This document shows positions 9,545-20,520 of a stretch of 64,000 nt of DNA, piece by piece. The notes beneath the pieces are model-generated. The model worked only from the letters and a program-made list of their open reading frames with translations. It made no database searches and was not told the DNA's origin. The translations under genes and the position numbers were made by a program. The DNA comes from Orientia tsutsugamushi str. Boryong. GTDB lineage: Bacteria; Pseudomonadota; Alphaproteobacteria; Rickettsiales; Rickettsiaceae. The stretch spans positions 992,001 through 1,056,000 of the forward strand of contig NC_009488.1 in assembly GCF_000063545.1 (NCBI RefSeq), read 5' to 3'. Positions within the stretch are counted from its first letter, which is position 1. Every line of letters begins with the position of its first letter.

Positions 9545-10828
9545 ATGCAAATCTATAAAAAAACAACTTTTTTTGTGTTACTTTTTACACTGCTAAGCAG
9601 TACTACTATTTATGCTAATGCTAATTATACAGTAGTTAATAATTGCATTATTCAAAATAGAAAATTTCCAGTCACTATCTCAACTGATGGTATTGATAAT
9701 GCTTTAAGCGCAGTTAATGTTCTTGGGTTAATAAATGATAAATATGGCTTGAGTAATAGCATTATTGGCAGAATTATAGCAGGCTATTCTAGCTTTTATA
9801 TAGTATTGCTTCATCATGAGGTTATAGGGCATGGTCGCAGAGCATATGAATTTGGTGGTACAGTAGATGGATATACACTAAGATTATTTAGCGCTGCTAC
9901 TGATTATAATCTTTCACCAAATTCCCATCCACAACAACACAATGCAATAACTCTTGCAGGAGTACAAGTTAATACTTGCTTAGCGTCTAGAATTATCAAT
10001 CAATTGCTACAAACAAAACAACTTTTAAGTCCAGTTACTGCTTGGAGTTATATTTTTAGCGCAGGAAATCAACTTTGGTATGTATTGCATGATGTTATAT
10101 TTGAACAAGCTCATGAATTAGGAACAGGTGATATTAGAAGTCATATACTAGATATGGAAAAGATTTATGGTAAAACTTCAATACAGAATAAAATCCGTTC
10201 TTTATGTTTTTTAGATCTTATGAATCCAATGGTATTCGCATCCTTTTATGCAATAGCATCTGGTCAAAACATCCAAGTTCCTATGATACCTCTAGGACAG
10301 ATAAATGGGTTGGGGCAAATTGGATTTATGCCTTCAGTAAATCTTATCTTAACTCCATATAACGTACTAGAAAAACGAATAACAGTGCATATTAACACTG
10401 AATATACTCCTATAAAAATAGCATTTGGATTTGGGCAAGAGCTAAAATCAAATGATACTGTATATCATACTTCAGATGATTCTGTATGTGATTCTTCAAA
10501 TTCGTGGTATTTTATTAAAAAAGATTCAACTCCTTCTAAAGAACACGATACTTATTACTTAGAACTTAGCGTTGCACGCTTTTTCTCTATAAGTAAAGTT
10601 GATTTAGGTGGAAGTTTAATAATATGGAGACAACCAGAGTTAATGACTCCAGTTCCAAGGCATGCTGAAATTAAAAATGGCATCATGGGATCACTAAATT
10701 TAACTTTTAACATAGATGACAGGTTCAGCATTTTCGCTGAAGCAGGTTATAAAACCAAGGGGTTCATTTTAGACAGACCAGTAGATGAAGGTCCTCTCAT
10801 AAGTTTTGCAGTGCAATGTTTAGTATAG
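9545..10828 (+). CDS. Exported protein with HEXXGH metal-site motif, unknown function
   Basis: This 427-residue protein starts with a clear signal peptide (KKTTFFVLLFTLLSSTTIYA, cleavage after about residue 24). At residues 90-97 it reads HHEVIGHG. HExxGH is the zinc-binding hexapeptide of dipeptidyl-peptidase III enzymes, one residue longer than HEXXH, so a zinc site is plausible. A second His/Glu-rich segment (VIFEQAHELGTGD) lies near 190 and could supply a ligand. From about residue 260 the chain alternates short hydrophobic strands (ITVHINTEYTPIKIAFGFG, YLELSVARFF, SLNLTFNIDDRFSIFAEAGY) and ends in an aromatic/hydrophobic strand, like an outer-membrane barrel. No neighbour is co-directional and close. 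The function is unknown. Confidence 0.7.
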   Translation: MQIYKKTTFFVLLFTLLSSTTIYANANYTVVNNCIIQNRKFPVTISTDGIDNALSAVNVLGLINDKYGLSNSIIGRIIAGYSSFYIVLLHHEVIGHGRRAYEFGGTVDGYTLRLFSAATDYNLSPNSHPQQHNAITLAGVQVNTCLASRIINQLLQTKQLLSPVTAWSYIFSAGNQLWYVLHDVIFEQAHELGTGDIRSHILDMEKIYGKTSIQNKIRSLCFLDLMNPMVFASFYAIASGQNIQVPMIPLGQINGLGQIGFMPSVNLILTPYNVLEKRITVHINTEYTPIKIAFGFGQELKSNDTVYHTSDDSVCDSSNSWYFIKKDSTPSKEHDTYYLELSVARFFSISKVDLGGSLIIWRQPELMTPVPRHAEIKNGIMGSLNLTFNIDDRFSIFAEAGYKTKGFILDRPVDEGPLISFAVQCLV

Positions 10829-11488
10829 AAAACATGTAATTCTTTTGCTAGATCTATTGCAAATTCAATCAAGGTTGAGATTATAAATATAGCTTAATTA
10901 GAAAGGTATTTACACATTATTTCATTTCCTCTTTTTGATGTAACTATCTTTTTGATTTATGCTATATAATCATCTAAAGTAGACATTGTATGTTGAAAAT
11001 ATGTACATGTGTTATAAAACTAAAGGATATTACCATTTTAAAGCTATAATTAATATTACAATTAGTTGCCAAAAATTATACATTTGGATTAATATAAGTA
11101 GAGAGATATGGGATGAGAAGTTAGAAAAATAGATGATGCATGTATAGACATTGCTGTTTAGGGATTCTAAGGTTACTTTTTTGATAAATCAAGATTTTGC
11201 ATACACTCTAAGAGATAATATTCATGGTTTAAAATCTGTACATTACATTTTGCAAGTCTGATGTTTCGCAATTATATATAATCTCGACATAAATAAAGCA
11301 AAAATGTAAAAGCCGTTAAGTGATAATTTCAAAAAACCAATTACAAATATTCGGTTTAAATTTTTAATTTGCTTCTAACAAAACAATATACATAATGTTA
11401 TTAGTTTAACTAGCGCATGTTAGGTAGTTGATTGTTACATCATCTATAATGAGCTAGCTTAGTTAGTTTTTAGTAAAATGTTGAAAGA
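10829..11488. other. 660-bp gene-free stretch
   Basis: No convincing gene is visible. 10917-10985 (TTTCCTCTTTTTGATGTAACT, then ATGCTATATAATCAT) resembles the flank of the IS630-like remnant near 42450, so part of this stretch may be repeat debris. mnmG has only a weak purine-rich stretch (GTTGAAAGA) before its ATG. Confidence 0.4.
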
Positions 11489-13357
11489 ATGAATAAATTT
11501 GATGTTGTAGTAGTTGGTGGTGGCCATGCTGGCTGTGAAGCAGCTGCAGCAGCAGCACGAATTGGTGTTAAAGTTGCATTAATTACTCTTAAACCTGAAA
11601 ATCTTGGAGAAATGCCATGTAACCCAGCTATTGGTGGCCGTGGTAAAGGTCACATAGTCAAAGAAGTTGATGCTCTTGATGGCCTTATTGGGTATATAGC
11701 AGATCAAGCTGGCATACACTATAAAATGTTGAATCATACTAAAGGACCAGCTGTTTGGGGGCCTAGGGCACAAATAGATCGTGCGCTATATAAATCTGCA
11801 ATGTACAGTACAATAATGAATTATCCTAATTTAACTACAATATTTGCATCAGTAGAGGATATTAAAGTTATTGCTAATAAAGTTACTGCAGTAATTGTCA
11901 ATGGAAAAGAAATTTATTGTCAAAAGGTTATACTAACTACTGGTACTTTCTTATCTGGTGTAATTCACCGTGGTAAAGAGCAAATAAAAGCTGGACGCTT
12001 GGGAGAAAATGCATCTTATGGATTATCTAATACTTTATCAGAACTTGGATTGAGACTAGGTAGATTAAAAACTGGTACTCCGCCTAGAATTGATAGTAGA
12101 ACCATAGATTACTCGAAATTAGAGGAGCAACCAGGGGATTTAATTCCTACTCCATTTTCTGAAATTACTAAGAAGGTTTTAGTTCCGCAAATTAAGTGTT
12201 ATATTACCAGAACTAATGAAATAACACATAAAATTATAAAGGAAAATTTACATCTTTCTGCAATGTATAGCGGGCAAATTCAAGGAACAGGCCCAAGATA
12301 TTGTCCATCAATAGAGGATAAAATTATAAGGTTTAGTCATAATGCGAGTCATCAAATCTTTTTAGAGCCAGAAGGATTAAACAGTAACACTATCTATCCC
12401 AATGGAATATCAACATCTTTACCAAGTGATGTGCAAGAAAATATGATTAGAACGATAGAAGGTTTGGAAAATTGCAAAATAATAGCATATGGCTACGCTA
12501 TTGAATATGATTATGTTGATCCTAGACAACTAAAGCATAGCCTAGAAGTGAAATCTGTAGGTGGGCTATATTTAGCTGGACAGATTAATGGTACTACAGG
12601 TTATGAGGAAGCAGCAGGGCAAGGCATCATGGCAGGAATAAATGCTGCACTAGCAGTAAAAAAGCAAGATCCATTTATCTTAGATAGAACAGATGCTTAT
12701 ATTGGAGTAATGATTGATGATTTAACAAACGGAATAGATGAACCTTACCGTATGTTTACTTCAAGATCAGAATACAGATTAAGTATTAGAGCTGACAATG
12801 CTGACCAGCGTCTCACACCAAAAGCAATAGATCTTGGTTGTGTAAGTCAGTTAAGACAGGAAGTATTTCAGAAAAAATTATCTAAATTAAATACTTTACG
12901 TGATTATGTTCAGTCACTAACCATTACTCCTAAACAACTTCAAAATTGTGGTTATCAAATTTCACAGAATGGTATAGCGCGTACTGCGTTTAGCTTACTT
13001 GGGCTTCCAAATTTTGGTATTAATATAGTAAAAGATATTTACCCTGAATTAAATCGATATGATAACAATTTATTATTATTACTAACTTATGAATCTAAAT
13101 ATCATGTATATTTAGAGCGTCAAAAAGAAGATATTGAGCTTTTTAAGCAAGAAGAAACATATCAAATTCCTCAAGATTTGAACTATGACCAGATTCCTAG
13201 TTTATCAATTGAAGTACGAGAAAAGCTTAAGCAGTATCAACCTGAGACTATAAGAGCTGCAAAACATATAAATGGAGTAACTCCATCAGCAATTATGGCA
13301 ATAATCATTTTTTTAAAAACCAAATATTTGAATTCTTCCATAACTGATAAAAAATGA
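11489..13357 (+). CDS. mnmG: tRNA uridine-5-carboxymethylaminomethyl synthesis enzyme MnmG (GidA)
   Basis: This 622-residue protein has the N-terminal FAD-binding loop [20 protein letters not shown] (residues 6-25), [23 protein letters not shown] near 48, [13 protein letters not shown] near 88, GRLGE and LKTGTPPRI near 195, and [17 protein letters not shown] near 367, all typical of GidA. With MnmE it modifies the wobble uridine (U34) of certain tRNAs. The family length is ~620-630, so it is full length. In many bacteria gidA lies near the origin. Here it is about 7 kb from the oriC-like region, while the historically paired gidB (rsmG) is at 37162 beside parAB. Confidence 0.97.
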   Translation: MNKFDVVVVGGGHAGCEAAAAAARIGVKVALITLKPENLGEMPCNPAIGGRGKGHIVKEVDALDGLIGYIADQAGIHYKMLNHTKGPAVWGPRAQIDRALYKSAMYSTIMNYPNLTTIFASVEDIKVIANKVTAVIVNGKEIYCQKVILTTGTFLSGVIHRGKEQIKAGRLGENASYGLSNTLSELGLRLGRLKTGTPPRIDSRTIDYSKLEEQPGDLIPTPFSEITKKVLVPQIKCYITRTNEITHKIIKENLHLSAMYSGQIQGTGPRYCPSIEDKIIRFSHNASHQIFLEPEGLNSNTIYPNGISTSLPSDVQENMIRTIEGLENCKIIAYGYAIEYDYVDPRQLKHSLEVKSVGGLYLAGQINGTTGYEEAAGQGIMAGINAALAVKKQDPFILDRTDAYIGVMIDDLTNGIDEPYRMFTSRSEYRLSIRADNADQRLTPKAIDLGCVSQLRQEVFQKKLSKLNTLRDYVQSLTITPKQLQNCGYQISQNGIARTAFSLLGLPNFGINIVKDIYPELNRYDNNLLLLLTYESKYHVYLERQKEDIELFKQEETYQIPQDLNYDQIPSLSIEVREKLKQYQPETIRAAKHINGVTPSAIMAIIIFLKTKYLNSSITDKK

Positions 13358-13442
13358 TTATATGTTATATAACTTTTGAATATTAGATAAGTACATAGCA
13401 ATTTTAACACTAAATTAATTAATACAAGAGAACCATAAACTA

Positions 13443-13484
13443 AAAATTAATAGCAGAGAAATGTCTAGTATGCTCTAAATACAT
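13443..13484 (-). repeat. Short IS982-type scar
   Basis: About 40 bases here (AATAGCAGAGAAATGTCTAG and following) match the transposase C-terminal region at 44350-44395. It is a small remnant between mnmG and tmk. Confidence 0.4.
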
Positions 13485-13496
13485 AAAATAATTGAT

Positions 13497-14150
13497 TCAC
13501 CTAAGTAAATTAACTTTCATTTTATTATTTATGATATTTATAACTTCTGAACTAACATCTTCTATCATTGGTTCACCATTGATTTGTACTATACGTTCTG
13601 GGAATAATTTACTAACTTGAATAAATGCATCAGTAATTTTTTGATGAAACTGTTGATTTCTATTATCAAACTTATTAAGTTGATTTGTGTTCTTATGTAT
13701 TTCTCTTATCTTTATTCTTTGCATTGCAATACTTGGTGATACATTAATTATTAAAGTAAGATCTGGAAAAAAATTGTCTAATAATTTACGGTGTAGCTCA
13801 AGTATTAGCTGCTGTTCCTCGCTATTTTTAGATTGGTAACATAAAGTAGAATCTATAAATCTATCACATATTACCCATTTTCCTTCATTTAAATTTGGCC
13901 TAATAAATTTTTCAATATGTTCATACCTAGCTGCCATTATTAACAATAATTCTGTGGTAATAGACATATCTTTAAATAAAACTATATCACGAATTAACTC
14001 TGCAATATCAGTTCCACCAATTTCTCTAGTCCATACTGCTTTTATACCATTATCTAATAATTTTTCATAAAGTAGTTTGCTTTGAGTAGTTTTACCGCTT
14101 CCTTCATTTCCTTCAAAAGTTATAAATTTTCCTATTGTAGTATTACTCAT
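13497..14150 (-). CDS. tmk: Thymidylate kinase
   Basis: The P-loop [17 protein letters not shown] follows the start closely. Later come the DR motif in [14 protein letters not shown] and the TLIINVSP strand. The enzyme phosphorylates dTMP to dTDP. An upstream in-frame start at 14186 is possible, but the ATG at 14150 ([14 protein letters not shown]) gives the usual distance to the P-loop and overlaps the zapE stop by only 8 bp, so I prefer it (217 residues). The Q-rich lid with two Arg residues ([11 protein letters not shown]) is present. It is part of the run zapE-tmk read leftward and is probably translationally coupled to zapE. Confidence 0.94.
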
Positions 14151-15216
14151 ATGCCTCTTGATATTTTGAATGAAATAAATATTCATTACTATTCATTTCA
14201 TATAGCCTAGATAATGTTCTTTGAAAAGGTTGTTGATAATTATGTCCTATATATATTTGATCAAGTGATGTATTAACGCTCATATAAATTAGTACTTTCA
14301 TGCTATAAGCGTTATCTATAAAATTAATAAATCTTATTATGACATCATTATTAGCGCTTTCAATAATGGTTACATTTTTAACAATGATAACATCAAAATG
14401 CTGACACATAGCAATATAATCATTGTATGATCTTTCTTGATAGCATAGCTCATCAAAAGTTATAATTAGGATATTACCATAATTATTATTTACATTAAGA
14501 TTACGCCCCAAAACTTTTACATCATGATTCAATAATTCTTTGTTCCTAATTAACTTATCAATTATTAATTGCAGTTGCTTATTTGCATCTATTCCAATAA
14601 GTATTCTTTGTTCTTTTGACTGTACTTTAGCTTTTCTATAATCATGATCTGACTTTAGATAAAATATTTGCATGTTTTGCTTAATAGTATCTATATAAGG
14701 TAGAAATAATTCTCTCTTTAATCCGTTATTATATAAAAGTTCTGGAGCAATATTGCTAGTTAATACTATATAGACTTTTTTAATAAACAGCCATTTTATA
14801 AAACTACCGATCAATAGAGCTTCAGCAATATCTATTATTTCAAACTCGTCTATTAGAATAATTCTATATTTGCTAGAATACTCATATGCTAATGTTTTCA
14901 TTAAATTATTGCTATTATCAGTATGGTTACTTGTGCTTTGTCTTACAACTTTATGTAAGCTATGCATTAAAAACTGATAGTGAAAATACCCTACTTCTCC
15001 TAACTTTTCTAACGATTGATTCAGAGCTTGCATAAGCATAGTTTTTCCGCTTCCTACTTTACCATAAATATATGTTCCATTATACGGTAATTGGCGAAAA
15101 TATCTAATAATCTTTCTGCTATTAAAGTAATCGCTAATACTCTGTAGAATAGATGCCAGCTCTATTTGGCTAGCATTTAACTCTTTTTTACTAGCAAAAT
15201 AAGACTTAATATCCAT
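14143..15216 (-). CDS. zapE: AFG1/ZapE-type ATPase
   Basis: This 357-residue protein has Walker [16 protein letters not shown] at about residues 52-66, the family-typical [15 protein letters not shown] stretch near 79, Walker [21 protein letters not shown] near 120, and sensor 1 [19 protein letters not shown] near 150. AFG1-like ATPases include the divisome-associated ZapE of E. coli and mitochondrial AFG1. Conserved motifs after sensor 1 (RELFLPYID) are present. The C-terminal half is more diverged than in E. coli. The stop overlaps the tmk start. Confidence 0.88.
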
Positions 15217-15286
15217 TGCAGTTATTTTTTACTAATATCCTCTTGCTCATTGCATATAGTACTCAATTAATGAATTTTGAATTAAT

Positions 15287-15970
15287 TCAAATAGTATGAT
15301 TACGATTAAGTAATATTTTAATCATATTCTTACTAGTCGGAGTTGTAGGGAAAGATACTTTTTTCGCTATTTTTGTGAATAAAGATCCAACTTTTGAACT
15401 TATACATATTATTCTAACGTTCTGTAATGTCCAGAGTAATTTGTTTTTTTTCAATAGTTTAATCAAATTTAGTCCTGCATTATATGAATATATCAAACTA
15501 TGACTAATTTGACTTAAAGATAAGTTAATTTTGGCTTCATCTGTAAGATCTTGGGCATATTTTACTAGATAAACTATTTTTTTTGTCCAATGATTCGGAG
15601 GATCATGAGTTATATAGTTACCACAGTAATATATTATATTTTTAGCTTCAGATGTATTAAGTAACAATTTTTCTACTGTATTATATACTCCTACAACTCT
15701 TATAAACTTATTTTGCTGTAAAATTTGAGATGATGCTTTACCAACAACGAAACAATTTACATTAGAATTCATATTTTCAGCAATAATCTTGGCAGCAAAT
15801 TTACTTGTAATAACAATGTTTTGTCCTCTACTTATTTTGCTATAATCTAACTTAATAACTTCATAATTTATTAATGGGCAATTGCATACCGTAAACTTGC
15901 CTACTAACCTAGATTGCAATAGCTTATTTTCTTCTATAGTTCTAATTAGCAGTAATTTGTTTAATGCCAT
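15287..15970 (-). CDS. hemD: Uroporphyrinogen-III synthase
   Basis: This 227-residue protein is recognisable as a rickettsial HemD by its layout of two alternating alpha/beta domains. ITSKFAAKII sits near residue 54, in place of the usual T(S)xNA motif. FVVGKASSQIL at about 75 matches the AVG..TA segment, YCGNYIT at about 110, and VRIICISSKVGSLF at about 185. The family has low sequence identity, so the name rests on fold pattern and context. It cyclises hydroxymethylbilane to uroporphyrinogen III, the substrate of HemE encoded at 3029-4057. It is separated from der by 8 bp and probably shares its transcript. Confidence 0.8.
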   Translation of the reverse strand: MALNKLLLIRTIEENKLLQSRLVGKFTVCNCPLINYEVIKLDYSKISRGQNIVITSKFAAKIIAENMNSNVNCFVVGKASSQILQQNKFIRVVGVYNTVEKLLLNTSEAKNIIYYCGNYITHDPPNHWTKKIVYLVKYAQDLTDEAKINLSLSQISHSLIYSYNAGLNLIKLLKKNKLLWTLQNVRIICISSKVGSLFTKIAKKVSFPTTPTSKNMIKILLNRNHTI

Positions 15971-15978
15971 AACCCTAT

Positions 15979-17343
15979 CTATCTGTAAGGATTTTTTCCT
16001 TTAACAAAACTTAACCTTACTGGTACTCCTGCTGCAATATCGAAATTAAGTTTAAAGTTATTAATTAGATATCTTTTATATGATTCATCTATAGATTCAA
16101 TATTATTACAAAATAATTTAATAGTTGGTGGTCTTGCTTTAGTTTGAGTACAATATTTAATTTTAACTCTCTTGCCATGGCTTTGAAATGGTAAAGGCCT
16201 ATTGCTCATAGCTTTAGCTAGCCACTGATTTAATGTGCCAGTAGTAACTCTTTTTTGCCAACTAGCGTATGTTAATACGCACTTCTGTAATACAGATTCA
16301 AGATTGAACTTTTCTTTTGCCGATATATAAATTGGATTTATGCCTTTAATTTGAAAAACAGAATAAGCAACCAATCTATTTAGCTCTTTTTGAAACTCTT
16401 CTTTCTTTTTAATTAAATCACATTTATTTACTACTAGTACTATGCCACGTCCCTCGTTAACTGCATAACTAATGATGCTAAGATCTTGTTGTTCTAGGCC
16501 TCGTGTAGCATCAATCATTACAATAACAATATTGGCAAATCTAATGGTTTTAAAAGTATCATTTACTGATAGTAATTCGCATGATTGAGTAACAGCGTTT
16601 TTTTTTCTTACTCCAGCAGTGTCAACTAATCTGATTAGTTGACCACAATATTTCCAATCTACCTCAACTGAATTACGAGTAAGTCCACTCTCTGGTCCTG
16701 TTAGTACTCTTTCCTCGTTTAAAATAGCATTAATAAATGTTGATTTGCCACAATTAGGTCTACCTACTATTGCTAACTGTAATTCTGGACATTGCTGATT
16801 ATACTCACACTTAGTATTAGTGGTAGTTAAGACATTTATTTTTTTATCTTCTGATAATATGTTTTGAATTATATCTCCAAGCTCATATATACCTTGACCG
16901 TGTTTAGCTGAAATACATATTGATTCACTAAATCCAAGTTTATAATAACTCTTATCTAATATAATAGGCTTCTCAGTTTTATTAATTACTAATATAGTAC
17001 TAGATTGTTTATTGTGTTTTCGTATTAGGTTTGCACATTCTTCATCAATTGGCAAAATACCAGTGATTGCATCAACTACAAAACAAATAATATTTGCCTC
17101 GTTAATTGCTACTAAACTTTGTTGCATCATATTAAATTCTAGTGAACCAGCAGCAGCAAATTCTAATCCAGGAGTATCTACAACAATTAAATCTGAGAAT
17201 AAATTAGCTTTAGCATATTTACGATCCCTAGTTATGCCAGGTAAGTCATGTACTATAGATTTTTCCCTTAAACTAAGGCGATTAAATAAAGTAGATTTGC
17301 CAACGTTTGGCTTTCCTACCAATGCTACAATAGCCTGGGGCAT
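15979..17343 (-). CDS. der: Ribosome-assembly GTPase Der (EngA)
   Basis: This 454-residue protein carries two G domains. The first has GKPNVGKSTLFNRL at 10-23 and DTPGLE near 57. The second has GRPNCGKSTFINAIL near 197 and DTAGVRKK near 240. The second NKxD is NKCDL. The first is NKTE, slightly off consensus. A KH-like C-terminal domain follows (KIKYCTQTKARPPTIKLFCN). Der acts in 50S subunit maturation. Length and order fit the family. Confidence 0.96.
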   Translation of the reverse strand: MPQAIVALVGKPNVGKSTLFNRLSLREKSIVHDLPGITRDRKYAKANLFSDLIVVDTPGLEFAAAGSLEFNMMQQSLVAINEANIICFVVDAITGILPIDEECANLIRKHNKQSSTILVINKTEKPIILDKSYYKLGFSESICISAKHGQGIYELGDIIQNILSEDKKINVLTTTNTKCEYNQQCPELQLAIVGRPNCGKSTFINAILNEERVLTGPESGLTRNSVEVDWKYCGQLIRLVDTAGVRKKNAVTQSCELLSVNDTFKTIRFANIVIVMIDATRGLEQQDLSIISYAVNEGRGIVLVVNKCDLIKKKEEFQKELNRLVAYSVFQIKGINPIYISAKEKFNLESVLQKCVLTYASWQKRVTTGTLNQWLAKAMSNRPLPFQSHGKRVKIKYCTQTKARPPTIKLFCNNIESIDESYKRYLINNFKLNFDIAAGVPVRLSFVKGKNPYR

Positions 17344-17403
17344 AACATGTTTTCCTAATTTTTTTGCGTATTAATATAATAATATGTTCAATTTTGCAAA
17401 CTG

Positions 17404-20073
17404 TTAAAACTTCACCTTTTGCATCTCTCCCCAGTTATCTCCAATTTTTAACTCAACTTTTAATGGAAAAGAAAAGTACGGTATGTTTTCCATAGTGCAT
17501 TTTATTAAATTGCATGCAGTATCTACTAACTCGTTAGGTAATTCAAAAACTAATTCATCATGAACCTGTAATAATAATTTTATTGCTGGGTATTTAGAAT
17601 ATATGAGTTTTTCATATTGAATCATAGCAATTTTTGCTATGTCAGAAGCAGTACTTTGAATTGGTGCATTAATTGCAGCTCGTTGAGCAAAATTTCTTGT
17701 TGTTAAATTAGAACTATTGATTAATGGAATATAACATCTTCTACCTATCATATTCTTGACATAACCATTCTCAACTGCAAATTTTTTTGTTTCATCCATA
17801 TATTGTCTTATAGATGGATATTCTTGAAAGTAATGATTAATATATTGCGCTGCTTCTGTATTGCTAATATTTAACTGTTTTGCTACTCCAAAAGCACTGA
17901 TACCGTAAATTACACCAAAATTTATTGCTTTAGCTTTTCTTCTATGCTCTTCTGTTACTTGATCAGCATTAATCTTAAAGATCTGAGCAGCAGTACTACT
18001 GTGAATGTCTTCGCCCATAATAAAAACATTCTTTAACTGTTCTATATTAGCAAAATAACTAAGTATGCGTAATTCTATTTGAGAATAATCAGCAGATAAA
18101 ATTTTAGAGCCTTGAGGTGCAACAAATGCTGATCTCACCTTTAATCCATATTCTGATCTTATTGGAATATTTTGTAAATTAGGTGAATGCGAGCTTAATC
18201 TACTTGTAGTAGTAGAGGTTTGTAGCAAAGTAGTATGTATTCTGAAAGTGTTGTTATTAATTTGAGTTGGTAATGTATCTATATATGTAGTTAACAGTTT
18301 TGTTAATTGGCGCCATTTTAATAGTAGATCTGCTATCTTAATTCCAGCACGACTTAAATTTTCTAGCACTTCTGAATCTGTAGAGTAAGATTTAGTTTTT
18401 TGAGAAACTTTAGCATGAGGCAGCTTTAAAACGTCAAATAATATTTCCCCCAATTGTTTTGGAGAAGCGATGTTAAATTCTTGACCACAAATCTTATAAA
18501 TTTGCTGTTCGAGCAGCTCAATTTTATGTTTTAACTGAGCTGACAACTCTTTTAGCAATGGTACATTAATTTTAATTCCATTATTTTCTATATTACGTAA
18601 TATATAGCATATTGGCAGATCTATTTCATAATAACAATGCAATAGCTTATTCTTAAATAACTCTGACATTAAATTATCGAAAGTATTTTTTAGCCAGCAA
18701 ACTTTGTTTTCTGAATATTGTTCTGAATAAGATTTATTATAGGTTTGTATAATTTCATTCAAAGAAAGATCGTTTTTGCCAGCTGATAAAATATAATGCA
18801 TTAACATTATATCATCTATACAACTAGCTGATGTAATTTCAGTGCGCAAAAAGTTTAATAAAAATATTAATAATTCCTTAAGATTATAAGTAATTTTTTG
18901 AATAGAACTATCAAGCAAAAGCTCAATGATTGATGACTTCCACCATGGATTAGTTGCTATTGCACGGTTCTGTTCTTTAGATGTAATTGCTGTTAAGTCA
19001 ATAAAATATAACTTATGCAAATCTAAAGAAAACGTTATACTTATATAATTATTTTTTTCTTTCTCTAATAAAACAGCAAGATAACCACTTTCTTGAGCTT
19101 TATTTTTTACCTGTAGCCATATTTCAGGGTTAGTAATTTCTATTTTGCTAATATTGCTAGCTCTAGAAAGAGGATACTTTGCAATAAGATGACTTAATTC
19201 AAGCTTAAAAAGCTTAGAAGCTTTTGTAATGAGCGATGTAAATCCAAATTTATGGATTAGTGTGCGTATTTGTTCAGCATTAGGAGGAGACCAGCGTAGA
19301 TTCTCAACAGACAAGTTAAGATTCAGGTCTTGTTTTAGCCCAACTAATTGCCATGACAATTCTGCTAGCTGACGATGCTCTTCTATAAGTTTTCTATGTC
19401 TAGGTGAAGCAATATTTGCATAATTATGCAAAATATTATTTAAGCTATCAAACTGTTCCAGAAGTTTAATAGCAGTCTTAGGGCCAATTCCTGGGATTCC
19501 TGGAATATTATCAGACACATCCCCAGTTAATGACAGAAAATCTCTTACTTGAGAAGGTCTAACTCCTAACTTTTCTATAGTTTCTTTTTCTCTGATATAT
19601 TGCTTTTTTATTGGATCGTATATGTAAACTTTATTATTAACTAATTGTAATAGGTCCTTATCAGATGAAACAATAATAATTTCATCTGATGCATTGCCAA
19701 ATTTATTAGCCAAGGAAGCAATAACATCATCTGCTTCCACACCTTCCATTTCAATTGTGTTAATATTTAGATATTTTACAATCTCCCTAACTAATGGAAA
19801 TTGTATTTTTAGCTCAGAAGGTAATTCTGGCCTATGACTTTTATACTCAGGATAAATCTTATGACGAAAATTATCTAATCCAGTATCAAACACTACAACC
19901 ATGTATTCAGGATTAAATTCACTAATGATATTCATGATCATTGTAGCAAATCCATATACTCCACCAATTGGATTGCCATTATGGGATGTAAGATCTTGAT
20001 TAACAAAATATGCTCTAAAAATGAATGGATAGCCATCAAGTAAGAATATTTTTTTGTTTTTAAATGAACACAT
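17404..20073 (-). CDS. polA: DNA polymerase I
   Basis: Three regions are visible. The N-terminal 5'-3' exonuclease has FLLDGYPFIFRAYF, VFDTGLDNFRHKIYPEYK, EADDVIASL and GVSDNIPGIPGIGPKTA-like motifs. The middle domain is diverged. The C-terminal polymerase has motif A SADYSQIELRILSY, motif B RRKAKAINFGVIYGIS and motif C LLQVHDELVFE. The middle domain lacks the Asp-x-Glu of 3'-5' exonuclease motif I (it reads LAVLLEKEKNN) and the motif II Asp (YNLKELLIF), so proofreading is probably absent. An in-frame start at 20136 exists. The ATG at 20073 (MCSFKNKKIFLLDG) fits the family better. Confidence 0.95.
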   Translation of the reverse strand: MCSFKNKKIFLLDGYPFIFRAYFVNQDLTSHNGNPIGGVYGFATMIMNIISEFNPEYMVVVFDTGLDNFRHKIYPEYKSHRPELPSELKIQFPLVREIVKYLNINTIEMEGVEADDVIASLANKFGNASDEIIIVSSDKDLLQLVNNKVYIYDPIKKQYIREKETIEKLGVRPSQVRDFLSLTGDVSDNIPGIPGIGPKTAIKLLEQFDSLNNILHNYANIASPRHRKLIEEHRQLAELSWQLVGLKQDLNLNLSVENLRWSPPNAEQIRTLIHKFGFTSLITKASKLFKLELSHLIAKYPLSRASNISKIEITNPEIWLQVKNKAQESGYLAVLLEKEKNNYISITFSLDLHKLYFIDLTAITSKEQNRAIATNPWWKSSIIELLLDSSIQKITYNLKELLIFLLNFLRTEITSASCIDDIMLMHYILSAGKNDLSLNEIIQTYNKSYSEQYSENKVCWLKNTFDNLMSELFKNKLLHCYYEIDLPICYILRNIENNGIKINVPLLKELSAQLKHKIELLEQQIYKICGQEFNIASPKQLGEILFDVLKLPHAKVSQKTKSYSTDSEVLENLSRAGIKIADLLLKWRQLTKLLTTYIDTLPTQINNNTFRIHTTLLQTSTTTSRLSSHSPNLQNIPIRSEYGLKVRSAFVAPQGSKILSADYSQIELRILSYFANIEQLKNVFIMGEDIHSSTAAQIFKINADQVTEEHRRKAKAINFGVIYGISAFGVAKQLNISNTEAAQYINHYFQEYPSIRQYMDETKKFAVENGYVKNMIGRRCYIPLINSSNLTTRNFAQRAAINAPIQSTASDIAKIAMIQYEKLIYSKYPAIKLLLQVHDELVFELPNELVDTACNLIKCTMENIPYFSFPLKVELKIGDNWGEMQKVKF

Positions 20074-20136
20074 AAAGTTTATATTGTTGTATTGGCAAGT
20101 TTTATGAATTGATACAAAGATTGTTATTTTAAACAT

Positions 20137-20520
20137 ACTTGTATCTGTAGAAAAAGTAAAAATTTTTACTCTATGCTATTCCATGTTTTTTAGTAAGGAT
20201 GAAATCAGGTACATTATGTAGTATTTTTACTCAACCATGCTGCATTATTTTCAAATTTTACAAAGTGTAACCACTTTTGCTAATTAGGCAATATTTCATA
20301 ATTCAAGAATTTATAATTACAAAATGTTTCAAAATATAGCAAAAATGAGTAAAAAGTCTATGTAATAGGTTTTTGTGATAAAAACTACATATAGTTTAAT
20401 CATCATGGAGCAATTGTTAGTTTTACCTTAACACCTACTACTTTTGATCAAAGATTAGTAATATTTGATATATTATTCTTATATCAAATATCAAACTCTG
20501 GTGCAGACTCCACGTTTTTG
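20137..20520. other. 380-bp gene-free stretch
   Basis: AT-rich intergenic DNA between polA and the symporter. I see no gene, no strong hairpin, and no match to the other repeats. Confidence 0.4.

Noticed and set aside
9545-10828. Naming the HEXXGH protein a dipeptidyl-peptidase III
   Set aside because: Only the hexapeptide matches; size, signal peptide and barrel-like end do not fit that family.
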